Shown in pieces: positions 16,948-24,945 of a stretch of DNA of 64,000 nucleotides. Below the pieces are notes generated by a model, which saw only the letters and a program-made list of their open reading frames with translations, was not told the origin of the DNA and did no database searches. The stretch comes from Paenibacillus humicola. GTDB lineage: Bacteria; Bacillota; Bacilli; Paenibacillales; Paenibacillaceae. The number at the start of each line of letters is the position of its first letter. Position 1 is the stretch's first letter. The stretch covers positions 2,816,501 to 2,880,500 of the forward strand of contig NZ_JAQGPL010000001.1 in assembly GCF_028826105.1 (NCBI RefSeq), read 5' to 3'. The position numbers were made by a program, and so were the translations under genes.

Positions 16948-17781
16948 ATGACGATGAACAGATCCAAATTCCAAGTCAAATGGTTCATTCATCTGCTGCT
17001 CGCCATCGGCGCGTTCATCATGGTCGTGCCGTTTGCCTGGATGATTCTGACCTCTCTCAAATCGATCGGCGAAGCGACGCAGGTTCCGCCGGCTATTTTC
17101 CCTCGCAGCTACCATTGGGAAAACTACGTGAACATTTTCGGCACGCTGCCGTTTATGTCGTTTTACTGGAATACGATCGTGACCACCATCGCCAAAACGG
17201 CCGGCCAGCTGCTCTTTTGTTCGCTGGCGGCGTATGCGTTCGCGCGGATTGAATTTCCGGGCAAAAACGTCCTCTTCATCGTGCTGCTGTCCGTGCTGAT
17301 GGTGCCTCAGCAGACGTATCAAATTCCGCTTTACCTCATCATGGTGAAGATGAACTGGCTGAACACTTTGACGGCGCTGATCGTGCCCGGCTTGACGAGC
17401 GCCTTCGGAACGTTTTTGCTGCGGCAGTTTTTTATGTCCCTGCCCAAGGACGTCGAGGAATCCGCCAAAATCGACGGCTGCAATCATTTCGTCATTTATT
17501 ACAGGATCCTGCTTCCGCTGGCCAAGCCCGGCTTGGTCTCGCTCGCAATCCTGACCGCGCTCTGGTCCTGGAACGATTTTTTGTGGCCCATCATCGTCAA
17601 CAATTCGCCCGATAAAATGACCTTGTCGGCGGGCCTCGCCTCCTTGCAGGGACAGTACGAAACCGACTATCCGATGCTTATGGCCGGCTCGGTATTGGCC
17701 ACAGCGCCGATGCTAATTCTTTTCATTTTTCTGCAAAGAAATTTCATTGAAGGGATTGCGCTCTCCGGCACGAAAGGATAA
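16948..17781 (+). CDS. sugar ABC permease, MalG/UgpE type
   Basis: The 277-residue protein has six membrane helices, starting LLLAIGAFIMVVPFAWMILTSLKS, and the EAA loop SAKIDGCNHFVIYYRILLPLAKPG. It ends EGIALSGTKG, the common C-terminus of this subfamily. The ATG at 16948 has AAGGAG about 8 bases ahead; a longer frame reading from 16918 overlaps the previous gene and is not needed. It is the second half of the channel with the gene at 15989 and is followed by the deacetylase gene after 33 bases. Confidence 0.92.
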   Translation: MTMNRSKFQVKWFIHLLLAIGAFIMVVPFAWMILTSLKSIGEATQVPPAIFPRSYHWENYVNIFGTLPFMSFYWNTIVTTIAKTAGQLLFCSLAAYAFARIEFPGKNVLFIVLLSVLMVPQQTYQIPLYLIMVKMNWLNTLTALIVPGLTSAFGTFLLRQFFMSLPKDVEESAKIDGCNHFVIYYRILLPLAKPGLVSLAILTALWSWNDFLWPIIVNNSPDKMTLSAGLASLQGQYETDYPMLMAGSVLATAPMLILFIFLQRNFIEGIALSGTKG

Positions 17782-17814
17782 GGAGGACAGGAAAAATAAG
17801 GAGCCCCGAGGAGG

Positions 17815-19044
17815 ATGAAGCGAGCAATGAATTCGGATTCCCGCTTGTTTGTCAATGCGCGGCTGGCGCTGCCGGGAAAGGTCGCCGGGCAGGGAGGCGT
17901 TCTCGTCAGCGGCGGAAAGTTTGAAGCGATTTATACGGATGATGCATGGAAAACCGAGTGCCTCGGCGTTCCGGTGACGGATTTGGAAGGCAAATATCTC
18001 GTACCCGGTTTTGTCGACGTGCATATCCACGGAGGGGGCGGGTTCGACCTGATGTCGGGCGATCCGTCCGGCGTGGATGAAATCTGCCGCTATCACGCCT
18101 CGAGAGGAACCACCTCTTTATTGGCGACGACCCGGACGGAATCGCAGGAAGCGATCGAGCGGGGCATTCAAGGAATCGTGCAGGCGATGAAACGCGGGAC
18201 CCCGGGCGCCGAGGTGCTGGGCATTCATTTGGAAGGTCCCTTTTTGAACCCGAAGCGGTGCGGCGCGCAAAATCCCGAGCTGATCCGTCAAGGCACGATC
18301 GAGGAATTCGAGCGGTATTTCCAGCTTTCAGAGCAGTCGCTCCGTCTCATTACCGTCGCACCGGAACAGGAAGGCATGCAGACGTTCATCCGCCATGTGA
18401 CCGGACTCGGGACGGTCGTATCGATCGGTCATTCCGACGCGGATTACGAGACGGTCGCCGCAGCGATTGCGGCAGGCGCGAGCCATATCACGCATACGTT
18501 TAACGGCATGAGCCCGCTGCACCACCGCGAGCCCGGCGTAGCGGGGGCGGCGATGATGAGAGACGAGCTCGCGGCGGAACTGATCTGCGACGGGCTTCAC
18601 GTCCATCCGGAGGTCGTCAAATTCATGTTTCGCGTCAAACCGAGGGAACAAATCATTGCCGTTACCGACTGCGTCCTGCCCGCAGGCTGCCCGGACGGCG
18701 AATTTGGGTCGGGCAGACGGACCATCGTCAAGAAGGGAAATACGATTTATTTGCAGCGGGAGAACGGGGAACCGGGCAGTCTGGCCGGAAGCACCCTGGA
18801 CATGAATACGGCGCTGATCAATTTGATGCGGTTCACCGGGCTGCCTTTGCATGAGGTATTGCCCGCCTTGACGATCAATCCGGCCCGCCAGGCGAAGGAG
18901 GATCACCGGAAAGGATCGATCGAGCCGGGAAAAGACGCCGATTTTCTCATTTTATCGGACGATTTTCTGGTGGAAAGCACGTTCGTGCGCGGACATCGGG
19001 TTTACGGCAGCGAGGAAAAATTCAATCGATCAAGCGAGGGCTGA
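17815..19044 (+). CDS. N-acetylhexosamine-6-phosphate deacetylase (NagA/AgaA family)
   Basis: This 409-residue amidohydrolase removes the acetyl group from an N-acetylhexosamine 6-phosphate. Metal and active-site motifs are FVDVHIHGGGG (His70, His72), GIHLEGPF with metal ligand Glu140, SIGHSDAD, THTFNGMSPLHHREPG, CDGLHVHP and VTDCVLPAG with the catalytic Asp. Sequence cannot separate the glucosamine (NagA) from the galactosamine (AgaA) enzyme. The locus has AgaS and tagatose-pathway genes rather than NagB, so galactosamine is favoured. Start ATG 17815 has AAGGAG 11 bases ahead; a second ATG at 17827 has GAGGAGG 12 bases ahead. It is the fourth gene of the operon and ends 3 bases before the ROK kinase. 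Confidence 0.9.
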   Translation: MKRAMNSDSRLFVNARLALPGKVAGQGGVLVSGGKFEAIYTDDAWKTECLGVPVTDLEGKYLVPGFVDVHIHGGGGFDLMSGDPSGVDEICRYHASRGTTSLLATTRTESQEAIERGIQGIVQAMKRGTPGAEVLGIHLEGPFLNPKRCGAQNPELIRQGTIEEFERYFQLSEQSLRLITVAPEQEGMQTFIRHVTGLGTVVSIGHSDADYETVAAAIAAGASHITHTFNGMSPLHHREPGVAGAAMMRDELAAELICDGLHVHPEVVKFMFRVKPREQIIAVTDCVLPAGCPDGEFGSGRRTIVKKGNTIYLQRENGEPGSLAGSTLDMNTALINLMRFTGLPLHEVLPALTINPARQAKEDHRKGSIEPGKDADFLILSDDFLVESTFVRGHRVYGSEEKFNRSSEG

Positions 19045-19047
19045 AGG

Positions 19048-20046
19048 ATGCGCTATCTCGTTGGACTGGATCTGGGCGGCACTCATATCGTATGCGGTCT
19101 TCTCGACCTGAACGGCAATCCGGTCGCCATGCTGAAGCGGTTAACCCGGGCCGAGCAGGGCGCCGAAGCCGTGCTCGAACGAATGGCGTCCATGGTGCAA
19201 GAAACGGCTGCCGGGCACGGCGTATCTTTGACGGACATCATCACCGTCGGAGCCGGAATCCCGGGAATCGTCAACCCGGAAACCGGGGTTTCCGTGCAGG
19301 CGAGCAATTTGGGCTGGTCCAATATCCCCGTCGCGGCAGCCCTTGCCGCCAAGCTCGGGCTGCCCGTCCATATCGATAACGATGTGAAAATGTATGTGTA
19401 CGGGGAAGCGGTAGCAGGGGCGGGCCGGAACGACAAGCACGTATTTGGCGTCACGATCGGCACGGGCATTGCCTCGGCGATGATTAATGAAGGAAACATT
19501 TATTACGGCGCGCAGTTTTACGCCGGGGAATTCGGGCATATCCCGCTGGACGGCAACGATCTGCCGTGCAAATGCGGGCTTCGCGGCTGTCTGGAAACGC
19601 TGGTGTCGGCAAACGGCATCGCGGCCCAGGCGAAACGGGCGGTAAGCAGCGGCCGGATGCTTGCCGGCCGGCAAAGCGATGTGGAGCAGATCACGGCGCG
19701 AGACGTATCCGAAGCGTGCGCCGAGGGAGATCCGCTAGCGAAAGAAATTATGGACTTCACCGGCGCCACATTGGGCAAAGCGCTGGCCGCAGCCGTCCCG
19801 CTACTGAGTCCGGATGTGATTATCATCGGCGGCGGAGGGGCGATGGCGGGCGAGAGCCTGTTCCGTCCTTTGCGCGAGACGCTGTTTGGCAGACTGCACA
19901 ACAAATTCAGGGAACGGGTCCGCATCGAGCCGGCGCAGCATATGGAAGAGGCCGGCGTCATCGGAAGCGCGATACGCGCTTACGAGCGGCAGCAGCATGC
20001 GGAACGGAAATCGGACATGAACGAAGGAGGAATTTTAAATGATTGA
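19048..20046 (+). CDS. ROK-family sugar kinase
   Basis: The 332-residue protein has the ATP-binding start YLVGLDLGGTHIVCGL, the sugar-contacting HIDNDVKMYVYGE, the GEFGHIPLDG box and the zinc knuckle CKCGLRGCLE with Cys174, Cys176 and Cys181. These are all diagnostic of ROK kinases such as glucokinase and N-acetylhexosamine kinases. It begins 3 bases after the deacetylase stop and overlaps the next gene by 8 bases, so it is tightly co-expressed. Because the locus imports sugar by ABC transport, which does not phosphorylate, a kinase is required before the deacetylase; GalNAc kinase (AgaK-like) is the natural reading. Specificity is inferred from context. Confidence 0.88.
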   Translation: MRYLVGLDLGGTHIVCGLLDLNGNPVAMLKRLTRAEQGAEAVLERMASMVQETAAGHGVSLTDIITVGAGIPGIVNPETGVSVQASNLGWSNIPVAAALAAKLGLPVHIDNDVKMYVYGEAVAGAGRNDKHVFGVTIGTGIASAMINEGNIYYGAQFYAGEFGHIPLDGNDLPCKCGLRGCLETLVSANGIAAQAKRAVSSGRMLAGRQSDVEQITARDVSEACAEGDPLAKEIMDFTGATLGKALAAAVPLLSPDVIIIGGGGAMAGESLFRPLRETLFGRLHNKFRERVRIEPAQHMEEAGVIGSAIRAYERQQHAERKSDMNEGGILND

Positions 20047-21292
20047 AGCCGCACTGATAGGAGCGGGCGGACGCGGGATGTTTGCCTATGGGACGTATGC
20101 CGAAAAAAGGCCGCATGAAATCCGGTTTATCGCCGTTTGCGAACCGAATGAAGAACGCAGGAACCTGTTTGCGAAAAAGCACGGCATTGCGCCGGACATG
20201 CAGTTTTCTTCATGGGAACAGCTGCTGGAGCGTCCCAAGCTGTGCGACGCGCTGCTGATCTGCACCCAGGATCGCGATCATTACCGGCCGACCATGCTCG
20301 CCTTGGAAAAAGGCTATCATATTATGGTGGAAAAACCGATGTCGCCCGATCCGCTCGAAGCGCTGCGCATGGCCGAGGAAGCGGAGCGAAGAAACCGGAT
20401 TCTGAAGGTTTGTCACGGAAACCGGTATTCCACGTTTTACGGCACCGTCAAGCAGCTGCTCGATCAGCGCGTGATCGGTAAGGTGATGACGGTGCAATGG
20501 ACGGAAAACGTAGGCTTTTGGCATCATGCGCACAGCTTTGTCCGGGGGAACTGGCGGAATTCGCAGGAAACCAGCTCGATGCTGCTGCAAAAATCGTGCC
20601 ATGACATGGATATTCTGCAGTGGCTGCTTGGCGGAAATGTGGTTCAGGTCTCGTCTTTCGGCAGCTTGTCCTATTTTACAGCGCAGAACGCGCCGGAAGG
20701 CTCGACGGACCGCTGCACGAGCGGATGCGCCGTTGAGCACGTCTGCCCTTATTCCGCGGTAAAGTTGTATTTGAACGAAGAGGATGAGTGGCCGCAGCGC
20801 GTCGTCTCGCTGGATCCCAGCCTCGATGCGCGTCTGAAGGCTTTGCAGGAAGGGCCGTACGGACGCTGCGTGTTTCATTGCGATAACGATGTCGTCGATC
20901 ATCAGGTCGTCAATCTCGTTTTCGATCACGACGTTACCGTCTCCTTTACCATGTCGGCTTTTACGAGCGAAATCAGCCGTACGTTTAAAATCATGGGCTC
21001 CACCGGGGAAATTTGCGGGCATTCGCTGAAGAACGAGATTATCATTAACCATTTCTCCGGGAAGCGGGAAGTCATCCGCCCCGAATCCGTCGAAGGGGGA
21101 CACGGCGGCGCCGATACCCTCATTATGATGGACTTCGTCAAGCAGGTGAAAGAGAACCGGCTTCACAGCGTCACCTCCGGAATGGAGTCCGCGCGAAGCC
21201 ACCTGATCGTATTCGCCGCCGAGCAGTCACGGATGACCGGTAAAACCGTCGAATTCGACGACTATATCGCCGGATTGAAGCGGAACGCGTAA
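20039..21292 (+). CDS. Gfo/Idh/MocA family oxidoreductase
   Basis: The 417-residue protein has an N-terminal Rossmann domain (ALIGAGGRGMFAYGTY, then CEPNEERR and ICTQDRDHY), the catalytic EKPMSPDP at about residues 98-105 and the C-terminal alpha/beta domain (VCHGNRYSTFY, MTVQWTENVGFWHH, KSCHDMDILQWLLG). An unusual Cys-rich insertion, RCTSGCAVEHVCPYSAVKLY, follows. The family includes NAD(P)-dependent sugar dehydrogenases and NAD-dependent retaining glycosidases (GH109 acts on alpha-GalNAc). There is no signal peptide, so the substrate is cytoplasmic. It overlaps the ROK gene by 8 bases and ends the operon. Its role in amino-sugar use is likely but the reaction is unknown. Confidence 0.85.
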   Translation: MIEAALIGAGGRGMFAYGTYAEKRPHEIRFIAVCEPNEERRNLFAKKHGIAPDMQFSSWEQLLERPKLCDALLICTQDRDHYRPTMLALEKGYHIMVEKPMSPDPLEALRMAEEAERRNRILKVCHGNRYSTFYGTVKQLLDQRVIGKVMTVQWTENVGFWHHAHSFVRGNWRNSQETSSMLLQKSCHDMDILQWLLGGNVVQVSSFGSLSYFTAQNAPEGSTDRCTSGCAVEHVCPYSAVKLYLNEEDEWPQRVVSLDPSLDARLKALQEGPYGRCVFHCDNDVVDHQVVNLVFDHDVTVSFTMSAFTSEISRTFKIMGSTGEICGHSLKNEIIINHFSGKREVIRPESVEGGHGGADTLIMMDFVKQVKENRLHSVTSGMESARSHLIVFAAEQSRMTGKTVEFDDYIAGLKRNA

Positions 21293-21354
21293 CGGATAAC
21301 GGGACCGGAACGAAAGTATTCAAGCATAACAAATAAGATATAAGCATGAAAATC

Positions 21355-21397
21355 GGCTGAGCGGGATGGGGAACCGGATCCGTTCAGCCTTCTTTTT
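21355..21397 (+). terminator. terminator of the first sugar operon
   Basis: GGCTGAGCGGGAT at 21355-21367 pairs with ATCCGTTCAGCC at 21378-21389 with one bulge, followed by TTCTTTTT. Confidence 0.75.
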
Positions 21398-21479
21398 GAT
21401 GATCTTTTGCCGCTTTTTTTCGGCGGATGGCCGGCATAGAGAGCTAACCCCGCCTTAAGACGGTTCAAATGCAAGCGCT

Positions 21480-21532
21480 AAGAAACCGCTGCATGGTTAA
21501 TGGGGAGTCCATTTTCCATGCGGCGGTTTCTT
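21480..21532. terminator. terminator of the minus-strand permease operon
   Basis: AAGAAACCGCTGCATGG at 21480-21496 pairs with CCATGCGGCGGTTTCTT at 21516-21532, a 17-bp stem with one wobble pair. It lies 56 bases beyond the last minus-strand permease gene. A T-rich end exists on both strands. Confidence 0.7.
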
Positions 21533-21587
21533 TTGGATTGGCGTATGTTTCCCTTCCGGTGTCAGCGTGGCGAAGCGGACAGGCGGC

Positions 21588-22415
21588 TTATTTGATGCCG
21601 GTCATCGTAAGACCTTTAATGAACTGGCGCTGGAAGATCAGGAAAATGATCAGCACCGGAATCATGATCAGCACGGCTGCGGACATCACCACGTTGTAGT
21701 TCACGGAATGATGACTGTTGAAAAAGACCAGCGCAAGCGGCACCGTCATTTTCTGCTCTTCGTTCAGTACGATGAGCGGCCATAAGTAATTGTTCCAGGC
21801 GGACATGAAGGTAAAGATGCCGAGAGCGGACATCGCAGGTGTAATCTGCGGGATAATGACGGATAAATAGATGCGGAATTCCCGGGCTCCGTCGATCCGG
21901 CACGCTTCGATCAAATCGCGCGGTATACCTTCGACGAATTGTTTGCAAAGGTAAATGCCGAAGGAGCTGACCAGATATGGAACGACGATCGCCGATAAAT
22001 TGTTGATGAGGTGCAGCTTGGAAATGATCAGGTAAGTTGGAATCATGACGACTTGAAACGGTACCATTAATGTCGCGAGAATGACGACAAATAAGATTTT
22101 TTTGCCGCGAAACGTAAATTTGGCGAAGATATAACCGGCAAGCGAGCTGGAGAACAGCGTGCCGGCCGTTACAATCGCCGATGTAAGCAGGCTGTTGAAG
22201 AACCACCGCATGAACGGCGCGTCGCTTACGACCGTATGATAGCCCTGCAAGGTAGGCTTCTTCGGCAGAAGGGACGTCGAATCGCGAAGGATCTCGACAT
22301 TGCTTTTGAACGACAGCAGCAGCATCCACAAATACGGCACGAACATGATCAGAGATGCGGCCGAAAGCACGCATATCAGGACGATGTAGGGGATATCCCA
22401 TTGTTTTTTTCTCAT
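21588..22415 (-). CDS. sugar ABC permease, MalG type
   Basis: The 275-residue protein begins MRKKQWDIPYIVLICVLSA and has six membrane helices and the EAA loop EACRIDGAREFRIYLSVIIPQITPA. It ends FIKGLTMTGIK, the normal C-terminus. GAGGT sits 7 bases before the ATG at 22415; an earlier ATG at 22427 overlaps the upstream stop codon in a TAATG and is also possible. A much longer open frame upstream is out of register with the preceding gene and is not used. It pairs with the permease at 22427-23326. Its solute-binding protein is probably the one at 26062, on the other strand. Confidence 0.9.
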   Translation of the reverse strand: MRKKQWDIPYIVLICVLSAASLIMFVPYLWMLLLSFKSNVEILRDSTSLLPKKPTLQGYHTVVSDAPFMRWFFNSLLTSAIVTAGTLFSSSLAGYIFAKFTFRGKKILFVVILATLMVPFQVVMIPTYLIISKLHLINNLSAIVVPYLVSSFGIYLCKQFVEGIPRDLIEACRIDGAREFRIYLSVIIPQITPAMSALGIFTFMSAWNNYLWPLIVLNEEQKMTVPLALVFFNSHHSVNYNVVMSAAVLIMIPVLIIFLIFQRQFIKGLTMTGIK

Positions 22416-22426
22416 AGCATACCTCA

Positions 22427-23326
22427 TTAGTATTCCCATTGGGATCGGCCCAGACGGATTTGGACCAAGGTGATGGCTAAAATGATGAGCAGCAGCACGA
22501 AAGCGATCGACGACGCGTAGCCCATATTCATGTACGAGAAAGCGTTGTCGAAGATGTCCAGAGCCAAAACCCGGGTTCCGTTGCTCGGACCGCCGTTCGT
22601 CATAATCTGGAACTGCGGAAACATTTGAAAATACGAAATACACGTCATGATGACGACAAATACGCTTGTCCTGCTCAGCAGCGGCATCGTAATATGCCGG
22701 AACAGCTGCCACCGGCCGGCGCCGTCCAGCTCGGCCGCCTCGTAAAACATTTGCGGAATGGAGTCCAGGCCGGCCATGAAAATGACGATATTATAGCCGA
22801 TATCGGCCCACAGCGTCATCATCACGATCGAGATCATCGCCATTTGCGGGTCGGAAAGCCAATTCACTTCGGGCATTCCCAAGCGGTCCAAAATGAGGTT
22901 GAACAGCCCGTCATTTTGCCGCAGCATAACCGTCCAGACGACGGCTGAGCCCGATAACGGCGCAATCGTCGGCAGGAAAAACAAGGTGCGGAACGTGTTG
23001 CGCCAAAACCTGCTGCGCACGCGGTTGATGCCGATCGCCAGCGCCAAGGTCAGCACCAGGTTGCCGGGAATCGCCATGAGCACGAATTTGAACGTGTTCC
23101 CGAACGACTTGAGGAACAGATCGTCATGAAGCATGCGCTTAAAGTTGCCAAAGCCGATAAAAGGGGAATGTGCGTCGAGCGGGCTGTAGTTGTAAAACAT
23201 GAGCACAAGCCCCCAAACAATCGGGACGATGGCGAAAATCAGGAAAATGGCGATAATCGGGGACAGGGAAACGGATACAAAACGCATTTCGCTCACTTGC
23301 TGCTGAAAGTGCCGTTCATTTTTCAA
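22427..23326 (-). CDS. sugar ABC permease, MalF type
   Basis: The protein of about 299 residues has six membrane helices starting SLSPIIAIFLIFAIVPIVWG, the segment FFLPTIAPLSGSAVVW, and the EAA loop AAELDGAGRWQLFRHITMPLLSR. I place the start at a TTG at 23326, since GGAGGGAAG lies about 7 bases upstream; the frame is open to a TTG at 23341 without spacing for that site. It follows the GH4 gene on the minus strand after 75 bases and overlaps the ribosome site region of the next permease. Together with that gene it forms the channel of a second importer in the same regulon (site B). Confidence 0.9.
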   Translation of the reverse strand: MKNERHFQQQVSEMRFVSVSLSPIIAIFLIFAIVPIVWGLVLMFYNYSPLDAHSPFIGFGNFKRMLHDDLFLKSFGNTFKFVLMAIPGNLVLTLALAIGINRVRSRFWRNTFRTLFFLPTIAPLSGSAVVWTVMLRQNDGLFNLILDRLGMPEVNWLSDPQMAMISIVMMTLWADIGYNIVIFMAGLDSIPQMFYEAAELDGAGRWQLFRHITMPLLSRTSVFVVIMTCISYFQMFPQFQIMTNGGPSNGTRVLALDIFDNAFSYMNMGYASSIAFVLLLIILAITLVQIRLGRSQWEY

Positions 23327-23400
23327 ATGACTTCCCTCCAAATGTCAAAAGAATCGAACGGAGGAAAGGAAGTCCTATTCCTCCGGATTCGCCCCGCCCG

Positions 23401-24702
23401 CTAGCTCAGCTCCGGGATGTAAGCCCGGTCCGCCTCGTACAGTTCGTCAAACATTCGCTTAATCTCCTCGGGAGAACATACCGCCGAAGTCAGCGGGTCA
23501 ACGAGCAGCGCATGGAACGCCATATCCCGGCTTCGTTGGATGACCGCATCGACGGCAAGCTCGAAAAACGCCATATTGCTGCGGCATAGAGCCGCCAAAT
23601 GCTCCGGCAGACTGCCGAACCGGGTCGGGTGAACGCCGTTCCGGTCGACCATGCAGGCCACTTCGACGATTCCGCCCGCCGGCAGGTTATGAATCAGTCC
23701 CTCGTTCGGCACATTGCCGTAAATGACCTTCGGACTGTTGCTCAGCACAGCCTCGATGATGACGGCCGCATATTCGTGGCTCGATTCCAGCGCAATCGGT
23801 TCTTCGCCGGACAGCTTCGCGCGGATCGCCTTGTCCGAACGCTCCCTCATTGCGGGCCAGCGGTTGGCGTAAAATCCGGTTTCCCCTTTATAATCCGGTC
23901 CGCAATGCTTGTCGATCAGCTCCTGCCGTTTCCGGTAATAGGGTATGTACTCGGAGAAGTGGCCGCTGGATTCCGAAACGAAAGCGCCGCTGTATTTCAT
24001 GAAATCAAGCCGTACCGGATCTTTGGCGACGAACTCGGGATCGTTCATTTGTGCGATCAAGGCCGGATACAGATCACGGCCATGGTGAGTAAGCTCCACA
24101 AACCACGACATGTGGTTGATGCCGCCCGCTCTCCATTTCAATTCTTCGTAAGGGACGTTCGCATATTCGGAAAGCTGCCTGGACGTGTTTTGAATGGAAT
24201 GGCATAAGCCGACGACGGGGATGGGGCTGGATTTGACGGTAGCGAGCGTGACCGCGGACATGGGGTTCGTATAGTTTAAGATCATCGCATCCGGGCAAAG
24301 CTCCTCGATATCCCGCACGATCTCCAGCCATACCGGCACGGTGCGAAGAATTTTAAACAAGCCTCCGGGTCCCAACGTATCTCCGATGCACTGCTTAACC
24401 CCGTATTTCAGCGGAATTTCAAAGTCGTTCCGGACCGTTTGCATGCCGGCGACTTCAATCTGGTTGACGACGAAACGGGTTCCGGGAAGCACTTCTTTCC
24501 GGTTGACCGAGGCGGAGACCCGGAACGATTTCCCTGTCATCTTCACGACTTGTTCCACCAATTGCCGGGCAAGCTCGAGACGTTCCGGATCGACGTCCAC
24601 AAGCGCGATTTCGCCTGAATCGAGACCGGAAATGTTCAGGATGTCCACAACAATGTGCTGGGTGAAAAAGCTTCCTGCGCCGATAATGGAAATTTTCGTC
24701 AA
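23401..24702 (-). CDS. GH4 family glycosidase, alpha-galactosidase-like
   Basis: This 433-residue enzyme shows the GH4 plan: an NAD-binding start TKISIIGAGSFFTQH, MILNYTNPMSAVT, GLCHSIQ with the metal ligand Cys167, AGGINHMSWF with His197, and SSGHFSEYIPYYRK. The CHS motif and the overall match resemble MelA alpha-galactosidases rather than 6-phospho-glycosidases. Enzymes of the family use NAD+ and Mn2+ and cleave by oxidation, elimination and reduction. The TTG at 24702 is chosen because GAGGTGAT lies about 6 bases ahead; GTG at 24711 is an alternative. No signal peptide, so it cleaves imported oligosaccharide. It is the first gene behind operator site B, ahead of two permeases. Activity on alpha-galactosaminides is possible. 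Confidence 0.9.
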   Translation of the reverse strand: MTKISIIGAGSFFTQHIVVDILNISGLDSGEIALVDVDPERLELARQLVEQVVKMTGKSFRVSASVNRKEVLPGTRFVVNQIEVAGMQTVRNDFEIPLKYGVKQCIGDTLGPGGLFKILRTVPVWLEIVRDIEELCPDAMILNYTNPMSAVTLATVKSSPIPVVGLCHSIQNTSRQLSEYANVPYEELKWRAGGINHMSWFVELTHHGRDLYPALIAQMNDPEFVAKDPVRLDFMKYSGAFVSESSGHFSEYIPYYRKRQELIDKHCGPDYKGETGFYANRWPAMRERSDKAIRAKLSGEEPIALESSHEYAAVIIEAVLSNSPKVIYGNVPNEGLIHNLPAGGIVEVACMVDRNGVHPTRFGSLPEHLAALCRSNMAFFELAVDAVIQRSRDMAFHALLVDPLTSAVCSPEEIKRMFDELYEADRAYIPELS

Positions 24703-24753
24703 AACAATCACCTCATGAATTAGAATATGAAGCAGTAAATCGAATCTATCCTT

Positions 24754-24786
24754 ATTTAATCATCGAGATATGATTGAGTCAATCAT
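24754..24786 (-). promoter_or_regulatory. promoter with embedded DeoR-type operator (site B)
   Basis: ATGATTGAGTCAATCAT at 24770-24786 is a perfect 17-bp dyad. Read on the minus strand it holds a -35 TTGACT at 24782-24777, then after 17 bases the -10 TTAAAT at 24759-24754, identical to the -10 at site A. It drives the GH4 gene. The -35 is in the same register to the dyad centre as at sites A, C and D. Confidence 0.8.
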
Positions 24787-24811
24787 TTGTTTAAAGAAAT
24801 TTTTAAAACAG

Positions 24812-24843
24812 TGATTGCAAAAATCAAAAAGCTGAGATATGAT
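24812..24843 (+). promoter_or_regulatory. promoter with embedded DeoR-type operator (site C)
   Basis: TGATTGCAAAAATCA at 24812-24826 is a dyad with 5-base arms. TTGCAA at 24815-24820 and TATGAT at 24838-24843 are separated by 17 bases. The site faces the DeoR gene, suggesting autoregulation. Its dyad centre is 41 bases from that of site B, about four helical turns, so bound dimers could face the same side of the DNA. Confidence 0.65.
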
Positions 24844-24905
24844 GCTGATTATAAGGGGAATCGAAAGATGTGATGCTGATTATCAGGCAATCCGTGTGGT
24901 ATAAT
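24836..24905. repeat. direct repeat ahead of the DeoR gene
   Basis: The segments 24836-24862 and 24867-24892 are imperfect direct copies 31 bases apart, sharing GATGCTGATTAT and AATC. The second copy contains the perfect palindrome CTGATTATCAG at 24876-24886. A TATAAT at 24900-24905 follows. The spacing of three helical turns suggests protein binding, distinct from the TGATT-N5-AATCA sites. Confidence 0.45.
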
Positions 24906-24945
24906 CATTCCATCTTGTGTTTTTACTGCACAGAGGAGTGATAGA

